From the NCBI GenBank assembly GCA_016716745.1, contig JADJVD010000005.1, positions 372,001 through 436,000 on the forward strand: a DNA stretch of 64,000 nucleotides, written 5' to 3'. Made by a program: the position numbers and the translations under genes. The stretch is from Hyphomicrobiales bacterium (GTDB lineage: Bacteria > Pseudomonadota > Alphaproteobacteria > Rhizobiales > Beijerinckiaceae). Shown piece by piece: positions 18,707 to 28,178 of the stretch. Position 1 is the first letter of the stretch. Every line of letters starts with the position of its first letter. The notes below the pieces were generated by a model. The model saw nothing but the letters and a program-made list of their open reading frames with translations. It searched no databases and was not told the DNA's origin.

Positions 18707-20152
18707 ATGTCGAGGGGCGCTGATCCGGGAATGCGAGAGCCGTCCGCGGGCGCGTGGGACGTCGTCGTCGCCGGAGGCGGCAACGCGGCGCTGTGCGCCG
18801 CGATCGCGGCGCGGCGCGCGGGCGCGCGCGTCCTCGTCCTCGAAGGCGCGCCGAAGTTCTACCGGGGCGGCAATACGCGCCACACGCGCAACATGCGCTG
18901 CGCGCACGATGCGGCCACCGAGACCTTGTCCGGCCCCTATCCCGAGGACGAGTTCTTCGACGACCTGATGAAGGTGACCGAGGGCCACACCGACGAGCGG
19001 CTGGCGCGGCTGATGATCCGCGAGTCGAAAGAGGCGCTCGACTGGATCCAGCAACAGGGCGTGCGCTTCCAGCCCTCGCTCGGCGGAACGCTCAGCCTCG
19101 GGCGGACGAATTCCTTCTTCCTTGGCGGCGGTCGGGCGATGCTGAACGCGCTCTATCAGACCGCCGAGCGGCTGGGCGTCGTCGTGCGTTACGACGCCGA
19201 GATCGTCTCGCTGGATGTCGAAGGCGGCGTGTTTCGCGGATTGCGCCACAAGGCCGGGAGCGGCGTCGACGAGGTTCACGCGCGCGCCTTCGTCGCCGCC
19301 GCCGGCGGCTTTGAAGCCAATCTCGACTGGTTGAAGCAGGGCTGGGGCGAGGCTGCCGACAATTTTCTGATCCGGGGAACGCCTTACAACCGGGGCGCGG
19401 TGCTGCGCATGCTGCTCGACCGCGGCGCGCAGGCGGTGGGCGACCCCACGCAATGCCACGCCGTCGCCATCGACGCGCGGGCGCCGAAATTCGACGGGGG
19501 CATCATCACCCGGCTCGATTGCGTCGTCTTCGGAATCGTCGTCAACAAGCACGCTGTGCGCTTCTACGACGAGGGTCAGGACGTTTGGCCGAAGCGGTAT
19601 GCGATCTGGGGCCGGCTCGTGGCGCAGCAGCCGGATCAGATCGGCTTCATCATCTTCGACGACCCGTCGCTGAAACTGTTCATGCCGTCCCTCTATCCGC
19701 CAATCCGCGGGGCGACGATCGCCGAACTCGCCGGCAAGCTGGGGCTCGATGCGGCGACGCTCGAGCGCACGGTGGCCGACTACAACGCCGCCGTGCGGCC
19801 CGGCTCCTTCGACCATACGCAGCTCGACGACTGCCGGACGGAAGGGCTCGACCCGCCCAAGACGCATTGGGCGCGCAGGCTCGAGACGGCGCCCTTCTAC
19901 GCCTATCCGGTGCGACCGGGCATCACCTTCACCTATCTCGGCGTGCGGGTGGACGAGGAGGCGCGCATCGTCATGGCGGATGGAAGCGCGGCCGACAACA
20001 TGTTCGCCGCGGGCGAGATCATGGCGGGCAACGTGCTCGGGCGCGGCTACGCGGCGGGCATCGGCATGACCATCGGGTCGGTGTTCGGCCGAATGGCGGG
20101 TCGCGGCGCCGCCAGGCGGCTCGGCTGTTCGCAGACGGAGAAGGCGGTATGA
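18707..20152 (+). CDS. tcuA: FAD-dependent tricarballylate dehydrogenase TcuA
   Basis: This 481-residue flavoprotein has a Rossmann FAD motif (VVVAGGGNAALCAAIAARRAG), the FRD/SdhA-type fold and a C-terminal FAD motif (FAAGEIMAGNVLGRGYAAGIGM). TcuA oxidises tricarballylate to cis-aconitate. ATG at 18707 follows a GAGGG site; an in-frame ATG at 18731 is an alternative. tcuB overlaps its stop. Together with the TRAP transporter and PrpF-like isomerase this suggests use of tricarballylate or aconitate. Confidence 0.92.
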   Translation: MSRGADPGMREPSAGAWDVVVAGGGNAALCAAIAARRAGARVLVLEGAPKFYRGGNTRHTRNMRCAHDAATETLSGPYPEDEFFDDLMKVTEGHTDERLARLMIRESKEALDWIQQQGVRFQPSLGGTLSLGRTNSFFLGGGRAMLNALYQTAERLGVVVRYDAEIVSLDVEGGVFRGLRHKAGSGVDEVHARAFVAAAGGFEANLDWLKQGWGEAADNFLIRGTPYNRGAVLRMLLDRGAQAVGDPTQCHAVAIDARAPKFDGGIITRLDCVVFGIVVNKHAVRFYDEGQDVWPKRYAIWGRLVAQQPDQIGFIIFDDPSLKLFMPSLYPPIRGATIAELAGKLGLDAATLERTVADYNAAVRPGSFDHTQLDDCRTEGLDPPKTHWARRLETAPFYAYPVRPGITFTYLGVRVDEEARIVMADGSAADNMFAAGEIMAGNVLGRGYAAGIGMTIGSVFGRMAGRGAARRLGCSQTEKAV

Positions 20153-21318
20153 ACGCGCTTGCGCTCGCTCCCGGCGGCGTCACGCCGATCTCGGGCAGTC
20201 TCGACGTGCCTCACGCGACCGCCGCGCTGGCGGAGGCGGACCGGCTGATGACCGTGTGTAACTCCTGCCGCTACTGCGAGGGGCTTTGCGCGGTCTTTCC
20301 GGCGATGGAGATGCGCCGCTCCTTCGCCGACGGCGATCTCAACTACATCGCCAATCTGTGCCACGCCTGCGGCGCCTGCCATGTCGATTGCCAATTCGCT
20401 CCGCCGCACGCCTTCGAGGTCAACGTGCCCCGCACGCTGGCGCGCGTGCGCCGTGACAGCTACGCGCAGGCGGCCTGGCCGGCCGGATTGGCGCCGCTCT
20501 TCGAGCGTCACGCGGTCGCCGCCGCCGTCTCCGTCGCCGTTTGCGTTGCGGCCTTTCTGATCGGCTTCGTCGCTCTCAACGATCCGGGCGCGCTGTGGCG
20601 GGCGGGCGAGGGGGCCGGCTCCTTTTTCCGGCTGATGCCGCACAACGCCATGGTCGCGTTGTTCGGCGCGGCCTTCCTCTTCATGATCGTCTCCATCGGC
20701 CTGTCGGTGCGCGCCTTGTGGCGCGGCGCCGGCCCGGAACGGTTCGGGTTGGCCGACATCTGGCAAGCGACGCGCGATGCGGCGACGCTGCGCTATCTCG
20801 ACGGAGGCGGCGCGGGCTGCCACAATGCCGACGAGCGGCCCGTCGATCCGCGCCGGCACGCCCATCACCTGACGTTCTACGGATTTATGCTCTGCTTCGC
20901 CGCGACGTCCGTGGCGACGCTCTATCACTATGTGCTGGGCCGGGAGGCGCCGTATCCGTGGTGGGACCTGCCCGTCGTTCTCGGATCGCTCGGCGGGGTC
21001 GGTCTGATCGCCGGTCCGATCGCGCTCCTGCGCGCCAAAGCGACTCGCGACCCGATGTTGGCCGATCCGCGTCCGGCGGGAATGGAGAAGGCCTTCCTGT
21101 GGATGCTGGCGCTGACTTCCGCCACCGGCTTCGCCGTTCTCTTCTTGCGTGCGACGCCGGCGCTGGGCGTCACGCTGGCGGTCCACCTCGGCGTGGTTCT
21201 GGCCCTGTTTCTGACCATGCCCTATGGCAAATTCGTCCATGGATTCCATCGCTTCGCCGCCCTGACCCGCTACGCCGCCGAGTTGCGGGCGCTCAGGACG
21301 GGGGCGCGACAGGAGTAA
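20149..21318 (+). CDS. tcuB: TcuB, tricarballylate utilisation electron-transfer protein
   Basis: This 389-residue protein has two N-terminal cysteine clusters (CNSCRYCEGLCAVFP, CHACGACHVDCQF) for iron-sulfur centres, then six or so membrane helices. TcuB reoxidises the TcuA flavin and passes electrons to the membrane quinone pool. The start overlaps the tcuA stop, so the two are coupled. Two histidines in RRHAHHLTFYG could bind heme, as in the family. Confidence 0.93.
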   Translation: MNALALAPGGVTPISGSLDVPHATAALAEADRLMTVCNSCRYCEGLCAVFPAMEMRRSFADGDLNYIANLCHACGACHVDCQFAPPHAFEVNVPRTLARVRRDSYAQAAWPAGLAPLFERHAVAAAVSVAVCVAAFLIGFVALNDPGALWRAGEGAGSFFRLMPHNAMVALFGAAFLFMIVSIGLSVRALWRGAGPERFGLADIWQATRDAATLRYLDGGGAGCHNADERPVDPRRHAHHLTFYGFMLCFAATSVATLYHYVLGREAPYPWWDLPVVLGSLGGVGLIAGPIALLRAKATRDPMLADPRPAGMEKAFLWMLALTSATGFAVLFLRATPALGVTLAVHLGVVLALFLTMPYGKFVHGFHRFAALTRYAAELRALRTGARQE

Positions 21319-21405
21319 GGGAAAACCGCGACTCGACATTTCGAGCCGAAAGCGGAACATGACCGCGATAGAATGACCGGGACCAAACCCGGGAAAGGAG
21401 AGGAA

Positions 21406-22410
21406 ATGAAACTCAATCGCCGCCAATTTGGTCTTGGGGCCATCGCCGTCGGGAGCGTGTTCCCGGCGCCTGCGATTCTGGCGCAACAGCCGATCGTGAT
21501 GAAATTCAGCCACGTCGTGGCCGACGACACGCCGAAGGGCAAGGGCTCGCTCCGCTTCAAGGAGCTCGCCGAGAAATACACCAACGGCGCCGTGAAGGTG
21601 GAGGTGTATCCGAACTCCCAGCTCTACAAGGACAAGGAGGAGATCGAGGCGCTCCAGCTCGGCGCGGTGCAGCTGCTCGCTCCGTCGACGGCGAAGTTCG
21701 CGCCGCTCGGCGCGAAGGAGTTCGAGGCGCTCGACCTGCCGTTCATCTACAAGGACGACGCGCAGTTCCAGAAGGTCGCGAAAGGCCCGGTCGGCAAGTT
21801 CCTGATGGAGAAGCTCGAGCCCAAGGGCATCAAGGGCCTCGCCTTCTGGGATAACGGCTTCTACTGGATCACGACGAACAGGCCGGTCGTGAAGCCGTCC
21901 GACATGAAGGGCGTAAAAGTCCGCATCTCCGGCTCGAAGATCGCCGATCAGTATTTCCGCTCCGTCGGCGCCATCCCGCAGATCCTCGCTTTCTCCGAAG
22001 TCTATCAGGCGATGCAGACGGGCGTGGTCGACGGCGGCGAGAACACGCCTTCGAACATCTACACGCAGAAATTCTTCGAGGTGCAGTCGCACGTCACCGG
22101 CATGAATCATGGCCACCTGCAATATGCGGTGATCACCAATTTGAAGTTCTGGGACGGGTTGCCCAAGGACATCCGCACGCAGGTCGACAAGGCGATGGAC
22201 GAGTCCTCCGTCTACGCCAACGAGATCGCGCTGAAGGAGAACGTCGACTCGCTCGAGGCGATCCGCAAGTCGGGCAAGTCTACGGTCACACAACTGACGC
22301 CGGAGCAGGCGCAGCCTTGGCGCGAGGCGATGATGCCCGTTCACAAGTGGGCGGAGAACCGCGTCGGCAAGGAGATCGTCGATCTAATGCACAAGGAAAC
22401 CTCCGTCTGA
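21406..22410 (+). CDS. dctP: TRAP transporter solute-binding protein (DctP)
   Basis: This 334-residue periplasmic protein has a Tat-like signal peptide (MKLNRRQFGLGAIAVGSVFPAPAILA in two parts). The DctP core follows, with KFSHVVADDTPKGKG, VEVYPNSQLYKDKEE and the conserved TRAP Arg in KGVKVRISGSK. Start at 21406 follows AGGAGAGG; an upstream in-frame ATG at 21373 would spoil the signal peptide. It delivers a C4/C6 carboxylate to the following DctQM permease. A stem-loop lies directly after the gene. Confidence 0.93.
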   Translation: MKLNRRQFGLGAIAVGSVFPAPAILAQQPIVMKFSHVVADDTPKGKGSLRFKELAEKYTNGAVKVEVYPNSQLYKDKEEIEALQLGAVQLLAPSTAKFAPLGAKEFEALDLPFIYKDDAQFQKVAKGPVGKFLMEKLEPKGIKGLAFWDNGFYWITTNRPVVKPSDMKGVKVRISGSKIADQYFRSVGAIPQILAFSEVYQAMQTGVVDGGENTPSNIYTQKFFEVQSHVTGMNHGHLQYAVITNLKFWDGLPKDIRTQVDKAMDESSVYANEIALKENVDSLEAIRKSGKSTVTQLTPEQAQPWREAMMPVHKWAENRVGKEIVDLMHKETSV

Positions 22411-22444
22411 AGACGGAGCGCTGACAAGAACAGAAGAAAAAGCC

Positions 22445-22468
22445 GCGACGCCGGCGCGACGGCGTCGC
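22445..22468 (+). other. Intra-operon stem-loop after dctP
   Basis: A perfect 9-bp stem (GCGACGCCG / CGGCGTCGC) with a six-base loop between dctP and dctQM. There is no T-run, so it is probably not a terminator. It may stabilise the upstream mRNA and raise binding-protein levels. Confidence 0.55.
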
Positions 22469-22489
22469 AGGCCATCGGGGGATGGGCAG

Positions 22490-24577
22490 ATGGGGCATAC
22501 GGCCACGCAGGAGATCAAGCCGTTTCGCGCGCTTGATCGACTTGAAGAGATTATCGTCACGATTCTGCTTGCTGCGGCGACCCTGCTGATCTTCGTGGCC
22601 GTCGTGCATCGTTATGGCTCGGGCCTGTCCGCCGACCTGTCGAGATGGGCCGGAGGCAAAGGCTTCTCCGGCCTGTCGGCCGCGGCCGACGGCGTCTTCA
22701 ACTGGCTCGTCTCCATCGACCTGTCGTGGGCGCAGGAGCTCTGCATCTACATGTTCGTGTGGATGGCGAAGTTCGGCGCCGCCTATGGCGTGCGCACCGG
22801 CATTCATGTCGGCGTCGACGTGTTCGTCAACATGGTTCCGTCCGCCGCGCGCAGGCGGCTGGTTTTCATGGGTCTGCTCGCGGGCGCCGCCTTCACCGCG
22901 GTGATCGCCTCGCTCGGCGCCAATTTCGTCTACCACATCTACGAAACCGGCCAGCGCTCGAACGACCTCGAGGCGCCGATGTGGCTGGTCTATCTGGCGA
23001 TCCCGCTCGGCTCGTCGCTGATGTCGTTCCGGTTCCTGCAAGTCGCCTGGACGTTCAACCGGACCAACGAATTGCCGCATCACGACCACGGCGCCGTCGA
23101 CGGGATCGACGAAGTCGAGGACGCGGCGACGCCGGGCGCCCCTGTCGATGCGGCGGGCATCAAGGCGCCGACCGCGTCCGGCCTGATCAGGGGCGACCGC
23201 TCCATGCTCGGCTGGTCGCTGTTCGTGGCGCCGATCGCGCTGACCGTCATTTGCTTCATGGCCAAGTACGGCATCATCGCGCTGCCGCAGGGCCTGCGCG
23301 CGGGGATGGTGTTCCTGCTGCTCGTCTCGATGATGCTGACCGGCATGCCGATCTCGATCGCGCTCGGCCTCACCGTGCTAATCTTCATCTTCACGATGAC
23401 GAACGTGCCGGCCCAGTCGGTGGCGCTGAAACTGTTCACCGGCATCGAGAAGTTCGAGATCATGGCGATCCCGTTCTTCATTCTGGCGGGTAACTTCTTG
23501 ACCCACGGCGGCGTGGCGCGGCGCATGATCAACTTCGCGACCTCCGTCGTCGGGCATTGGCATGGCGGCCTCGGCATCGCGGCGGTGATGGCCTGCGCGC
23601 TCTTCGCCGCCGTGTCCGGCTCCTCGCCGGCCACGGTCGTCGCCATCGGCTCGGTGATCCTGCCGGCGATGGTGAGGCAGGGTTTCCCGCCGCGCTTCGG
23701 CGCCGGCGTCGTGACGACGGCGGGCGCGCTCGGCATCCTCATTCCTCCGTCGATCGCGATGGTGCTCTATTCGGTCTCGACCAACACGTCGGTCGGGCAG
23801 TTGTTCATGGCCGGCGTCATCCCGGGCATCATGCTTGCGACGATGCTCGGCGTGACGACGTGGTGGAGAGCCTACAAGTTCGGATATCCGCGCCAGCCGA
23901 AGGCGCCGATGGTCGAGAAGCTGCGGACCTTCCGCGAGTCCGCCTGGGGCCTTTTCCTGATCATCATCGTCATCGGCGGCATCTACACGGGTTTCTTCAC
24001 GCCGACCGAGGCTGCGGCGATGAGCGCGGTCTACGCGTTCGTGATCGCCGTGTTCGTCTACAAGGACATGACGCTCGCCGATGTGCCGCGCGTCCTCCTG
24101 GCGTCGGCGAGCATGAGCGCGATGCTGCTCTACATCATCACCAACGCCGTGTTGTTCTCGTTCGTCATGAGCAATGAGAACATTCCGCAGGCGATGGCGC
24201 AGTGGATGATCGACCAGGGCTTCGGCTGGATCACCTTCCTGCTGGTCGTCAACGTGCTGCTGCTGCTGGCCGGAAATGTGATGGAGCCGTCCTCGATCAT
24301 CCTGATCCTGGCTCCGATCCTCTTCCCGGTCGCGGTCAAGCTGGGCATCGATCCGGTGCATTTCGGCATCCTGATCGTGGTCAACATGGAGGTCGGCATG
24401 TGTCATCCTCCGGTCGGCCTCAATCTCTATGTCGCCTCCGGCGTGACCAAGATGGGGATCACCGAACTGACGATCGCCGTGGCGCCGTGGCTGCTGACGA
24501 TGCTCATCTTCCTGGTGATCGTGACGTACTGGCCAGGCCTCAGCCTGTTCCTGCCGACCGTTCTCGGCATGAGATGA
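22490..24577 (+). CDS. dctQM: Fused TRAP permease DctQM
   Basis: This 695-residue protein joins a DctQ small subunit (about residues 15-195, four helices, WAQELCIYMFVWMAKFGAAYG) through a charged linker (about 196-235) to a DctM large subunit (about 240-690, FILAGNFLTHGGVARR, SGSSPATVVAIGSVILP, GILIPPSIAMVLYS). It imports a carboxylate using the sodium or proton gradient. The fusion occurs in other TRAP systems, so it is not an artefact. It lies between the binding protein and the isomerase gene. Confidence 0.93.
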   Translation: MGHTATQEIKPFRALDRLEEIIVTILLAAATLLIFVAVVHRYGSGLSADLSRWAGGKGFSGLSAAADGVFNWLVSIDLSWAQELCIYMFVWMAKFGAAYGVRTGIHVGVDVFVNMVPSAARRRLVFMGLLAGAAFTAVIASLGANFVYHIYETGQRSNDLEAPMWLVYLAIPLGSSLMSFRFLQVAWTFNRTNELPHHDHGAVDGIDEVEDAATPGAPVDAAGIKAPTASGLIRGDRSMLGWSLFVAPIALTVICFMAKYGIIALPQGLRAGMVFLLLVSMMLTGMPISIALGLTVLIFIFTMTNVPAQSVALKLFTGIEKFEIMAIPFFILAGNFLTHGGVARRMINFATSVVGHWHGGLGIAAVMACALFAAVSGSSPATVVAIGSVILPAMVRQGFPPRFGAGVVTTAGALGILIPPSIAMVLYSVSTNTSVGQLFMAGVIPGIMLATMLGVTTWWRAYKFGYPRQPKAPMVEKLRTFRESAWGLFLIIIVIGGIYTGFFTPTEAAAMSAVYAFVIAVFVYKDMTLADVPRVLLASASMSAMLLYIITNAVLFSFVMSNENIPQAMAQWMIDQGFGWITFLLVVNVLLLLAGNVMEPSSIILILAPILFPVAVKLGIDPVHFGILIVVNMEVGMCHPPVGLNLYVASGVTKMGITELTIAVAPWLLTMLIFLVIVTYWPGLSLFLPTVLGMR

Positions 24578-24643
24578 CGCTGACGCGCCGCGCCCCCGCG
24601 CGCGCGGCGCGTTACGCTCGTCGCCTGATCGAAGGGTTTCTCT

Positions 24644-25732
24644 ATGAGTGATCAAGTCGCCATTCCCTGCCTGTTCATGCGGGGAGGCACGTCGCGCGGG
24701 CCTTATTTCCTCGCCACCGATCTCCCTGCGGATGCGGCGCAGAGAGATTGCGTGCTGCTGGCCGCGATGGGTTCGCCCGACGCGCGACAGATCGACGGGC
24801 TGGGCGGCGCGACGACGCTGACGAGCAAGGTGGCGATCGTCTCCAGATCGACGCAACCGGGCTGCGACGTCGACTATCTGTTCGCGCAGGTCGACATCGC
24901 CAAGGCTGCCGTCGATACGACGCCGTCCTGCGGCAACATTCTCGCCGGCGTCGGGCCCTTCGCGATCGAGCGCGGCCTCGTCCGCGCCGAGGACGGGCAG
25001 ACGCGCGTGATGATTTACAATGTCAACACGAAGTCGCGCATCGAGGCGATCGTGCGCACGCCGGGCGGCAAGGTGACCTATGCCGGCGACGCGCGCATCG
25101 ACGGCGTGCCGGGCGCGGCCGCGCCGATCATGCTGAACTTCATGGACGTCATCGGCTCGCTGTGCGGCGCGATGTTGCCGACCGGCAAGGCCCGCGACGT
25201 CGTCGACGGGATCGAGATCACCTGCATCGACGTCGCGATGCCGATGATCCTTCTGCGCGCCGCGGACCTTGGGCTGGAAGGCGACGAGGGCAAGGAGGCC
25301 TTCGACGGCGCGCCCGAGCGCATGGCGCGCATCGAAGCGATCAGGCGGAAGGCCGGCGCCATGATGGGGCTGGGGGACGTCTCCGGCAAGGTCGTGCCCA
25401 AGGTCGGCGTGCTGTCGCGGCCGCGCGCAGGCGGAACGATCGCGTCCCGTTATCTGACGCCGCATGCGCTACACGCCGCGCACGCCGTAACCGGCGCCGT
25501 CTGCGTGTCGTCGGCCTGCGCCTTGCCCGGCACGATCGCGCACGAACTCGCCGCGCCCGACGACGCCAATCCCCGCACGATCTGGATCGAGCATCCTTCC
25601 GGCAAGATCGATGTCGCTCTCACCGTATCGGGACGCGGCGACGACCTCGAGATCGTCGCGGGCACGCTGCGGACCGCCCGTCTCATCATGCGCGGCGAGG
25701 TGATGATTCCGGCCGCCGCGCTCACGGTCTGA
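24644..25732 (+). CDS. PrpF/GalD-family isomerase (aconitate isomerase or oxalomesaconate tautomerase)
   Basis: This 362-residue protein of the PrpF family has the signature CLFMRGGTSRGPYF, LGGATTLTSKVAIVS and PSCGNILAGVGPFAIE. The Cys of SCGN is the usual proton-transfer residue. Members isomerise double bonds in tricarboxylates. In this operon (TRAP uptake, tcuAB) conversion of trans-aconitate or a similar acid to cis-aconitate is the simplest guess; 4-oxalomesaconate tautomerase is less likely, as no gallate genes are near. Confidence 0.88.
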   Translation: MSDQVAIPCLFMRGGTSRGPYFLATDLPADAAQRDCVLLAAMGSPDARQIDGLGGATTLTSKVAIVSRSTQPGCDVDYLFAQVDIAKAAVDTTPSCGNILAGVGPFAIERGLVRAEDGQTRVMIYNVNTKSRIEAIVRTPGGKVTYAGDARIDGVPGAAAPIMLNFMDVIGSLCGAMLPTGKARDVVDGIEITCIDVAMPMILLRAADLGLEGDEGKEAFDGAPERMARIEAIRRKAGAMMGLGDVSGKVVPKVGVLSRPRAGGTIASRYLTPHALHAAHAVTGAVCVSSACALPGTIAHELAAPDDANPRTIWIEHPSGKIDVALTVSGRGDDLEIVAGTLRTARLIMRGEVMIPAAALTV

Positions 25733-25993
25733 GACGCGCCGGAAGGATCGCGAGCCGCGGGCGCTTCGCTCCCGCGCTGGCGCAACGCCGCCAACGGGTC
25801 GTGACGGCGGCGCCTTCCGTGACGATGGGCCGTCGCCTCGACCAGAAGCCGTTGGTCGCCGTGCGCCGCTACCGTCGCGCCCGGCGCGTCGACGCGACAT
25901 ACCGGGCAGGCGGTCATGTCGTCCCTGTTGCCTGCATGCCGACCAATGCGGCACTCTTGCGTTCATGCGGTTGCATGTGACAGCGATCGGACC

Positions 25994-27007
25994 ATGAACA
26001 AGTCAGCGGCGACATCGGCGGACGTGGCGGATCTCGCGGGGGTCTCGCAGTCGGCCGTCAGTCGCGCCTTTTCGCCAGGCGCGAGCATTTCGGCCAAGAC
26101 GCGCGAGAAGGTGCTCAAGGCGGCGGATGCGCTCGGGTACAGGCCGAATGCGCTTGCGCGCGCGATGATCAGCGGGCGCTCGCGGCTGGTGGCGGTTCTC
26201 GTGGCCTATCTCGACAATCAGTTCTACCCGCTCGCGCTCGAGCAGTTGTCGCGAGCCCTGCAGGCGCGCGGCTATCAGACCCTGATCTTCATGACCGAGA
26301 CCGGCAATCAGGACGTCGTCGTGCAGAAGATGCTTCAGTATCAGGTCGAAGGCATCATCATGCTGTCGGCGGAACTCTCGTCGAGCCTGGCCAGCGAGTG
26401 CGCGGCCACTGGAACGCCGGTGCTGCTGTTCAACCGCTATGTGCCTGGATTGCCGGCGAGCAGCGTGACGTCGGACAATCTGGAGGGCGGGCGGCAGGTC
26501 GCTCACCACCTCGCCGATAGCGGCCACACGCGCATCGCGTTCATCGCCGGGCAGGAAAACTCCTCCACGAGCCGCGATCGCGAGGCCGGTTTTTGCAAGG
26601 GGTTGGCCGAGCGCGGCATGACGCCAGTCGCGCGCGCCGTCGGCGGCTACACGTTCGATGGGGCCGCCCGCGCCGCGCGAGAGCTGTTTGCCAAGCCGGA
26701 TCGACCCGACTCGGTCTTCGTCGCCAACGACCACATGGCCTTCGCCGTGATGGATGTTCTGCGAAACGAGCTTCGCTTGCGGATTCCGCAGGATGTCTCG
26801 GTCGTCGGCTATGACGACGTGCCCGAGGCGTCGTGGGGCGGATACGACCTCACCTCCGTCTCGCAAAACCTCGGCGAAATGATTCAAGCCACGATCGACA
26901 TTCTCATGTCGCAGATCGACCGGCAGCATGTGAAACGGAAGGCGGCCATCATTCCCGCCCGTCTGGTCGCGCGCGGCTCGGCGCGCATGCCTGGAGGATC
27001 AACTTAA
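25994..27007 (+). CDS. LacI-family transcriptional regulator
   Basis: This 337-residue protein has an N-terminal LacI helix-turn-helix (TSADVADLAGVSQSAVSRAF, SISAKTREKVLKAADALGYRP) and a periplasmic-binding-like effector domain (VAVLVAYLDNQFYPLALEQL, VFVANDHMAFAVMDVL, VVGYDDVPEASWGGYDLTSV). The start at 25994 gives the standard N-terminus. Its stop abuts the convergent SnoaL-like gene. It is the likely repressor of the island, acting on the palindromes at 28098-28115 and 35678-35691. Confidence 0.93.
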   Translation: MNKSAATSADVADLAGVSQSAVSRAFSPGASISAKTREKVLKAADALGYRPNALARAMISGRSRLVAVLVAYLDNQFYPLALEQLSRALQARGYQTLIFMTETGNQDVVVQKMLQYQVEGIIMLSAELSSSLASECAATGTPVLLFNRYVPGLPASSVTSDNLEGGRQVAHHLADSGHTRIAFIAGQENSSTSRDREAGFCKGLAERGMTPVARAVGGYTFDGAARAARELFAKPDRPDSVFVANDHMAFAVMDVLRNELRLRIPQDVSVVGYDDVPEASWGGYDLTSVSQNLGEMIQATIDILMSQIDRQHVKRKAAIIPARLVARGSARMPGGST

Positions 27008-28044
27008 GGCCCCTCGATCCTGCCGCGTCGGAAGAAGCTGCGCATCCTTGCAAAGACGTCGACATCCATTTGCTTGAGCAGATGGATGATGTCGATAGGG
27101 ACCCAGTTCTCGCGGATCAGGCCTTCGTGATGCAGATAGAAGTCCATCACGCGCATCGTGACGTCGCGACCCGTGGGGCCAACGCCACAAAAGTCTCCGC
27201 CGGTGTGCCTGGCATGGACGCTCGGCCAGCCGGCCGTCGCCGAGTAGGCGCCGTCGCCGATGCGGACATAATGGTTGCCGCCTCGCCGGTTCGGAAAGGC
27301 CACTCTGAACGGCAGCTGGTGGTAGTCGACAAAGCCCTGGAGCCCTCGCGTCGAGCCGATGCCGCATGGGCCGTACCACATCATCTTGGGGTGCCAGTGC
27401 TGCTTCTGCGGCATCTCGAGCAGGCCGTCGCGCCCGCGCCGCTCGGTGTCGTCGTAGTCGCCGAGCGTCTTGTGCATGGCGAGCGTCTGCGCAAGGTTTG
27501 CCGCCGACACGGCGGGATCCTGCGGGGTCAGGACGACGCCGTCCGCCGTGAACGGGCAGGGCCATTGTTCTTCCGTTCCGAGGCTCGGAGCGATGGGCCA
27601 GAATCCAGCCTGTCGGATGACGTCGAGCACATCGATCAAGACAGTGCTCTGTGCGATCTTGCCGTCAGCGACGCGATGGAATTCGCCGTAACGGATGTAG
27701 ATGGGGCGCCCCGTCGCCGGAATCGTCAGCCAGTCGCTCCGGAATGTGCCGCAATAATGGCCCACGGCGCCCACCCAGTCGCCGCCGCCCCAACAGCCGC
27801 CTATCAACAAGGTGTCGCGCCGCTCGAGATCGGGAAAGGCGCGGAGCAGGGGCCGCCAGACGGTCGCGGCCATCGCCTCGAGGCCAGTGATCTCGTTCAT
27901 GGGGTAGGAGCCGCGCCATTCGGCCTGCGGATGATAGGCGTCGGCAAGCGCCCGCAGCACGGTTTCCGGGGTCGCCTCGGCCACGCGCGATAGCGCCGAG
28001 CGGACGCGCTTCTTGCACTCGATGATGCGGTCCTGGTCGATCAT
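27004..28044 (-). CDS. Double SnoaL/NTF2-like protein 1
   Basis: This 346-residue protein looks like two consecutive NTF2/SnoaL folds of about 150 residues. The first is near residues 20-150 (AYHPQAEWRGSYPMNEITGLEAM, IRYGEFHRVADGKIAQ); the second near 210-335 (HWHPKMMWYGPCGIGST, MDFYLHHEGLIRENWVPID). SnoaL-like enzymes are small cyclases, hydratases or isomerases without a cofactor. The start at 28044 follows GGAGA. It is divergent from the ABC transporter, across a LacI-type operator, so it belongs to the same regulon. Substrate unknown. Confidence 0.8.
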   Translation of the reverse strand: MIDQDRIIECKKRVRSALSRVAEATPETVLRALADAYHPQAEWRGSYPMNEITGLEAMAATVWRPLLRAFPDLERRDTLLIGGCWGGGDWVGAVGHYCGTFRSDWLTIPATGRPIYIRYGEFHRVADGKIAQSTVLIDVLDVIRQAGFWPIAPSLGTEEQWPCPFTADGVVLTPQDPAVSAANLAQTLAMHKTLGDYDDTERRGRDGLLEMPQKQHWHPKMMWYGPCGIGSTRGLQGFVDYHQLPFRVAFPNRRGGNHYVRIGDGAYSATAGWPSVHARHTGGDFCGVGPTGRDVTMRVMDFYLHHEGLIRENWVPIDIIHLLKQMDVDVFARMRSFFRRGRIEGP

Positions 28045-28097
28045 GGCGTCTCCGGACGGTCGGCTGGCGTCGATTCAGCGGGAGCAGGATAATGGCT

Positions 28098-28115
28098 ATT
28101 GCATACGTATGCAAT
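28098..28115. promoter_or_regulatory. LacI-type operator ATTGCATACGTATGCAAT
   Basis: A perfect 18-base palindrome with a central CG, the form of LacI/GalR-family operators, lying in the divergent gap between the SnoaL-like gene and the ABC ATPase gene. A near match occurs at 35678-35691. Confidence 0.85.
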
Positions 28116-28178
28116 GTCTGCCAGTCTCGTTCTCCGAAGGTCGTTGAGCGAGGGCGGCCTCGCAGGAGAGCGTTCGGG

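Noticed and set aside
22445..22468. Transcription terminator after dctP
   Set aside because: There is no T-run and the following gene is part of the same transporter, so it is listed as a stem-loop only.
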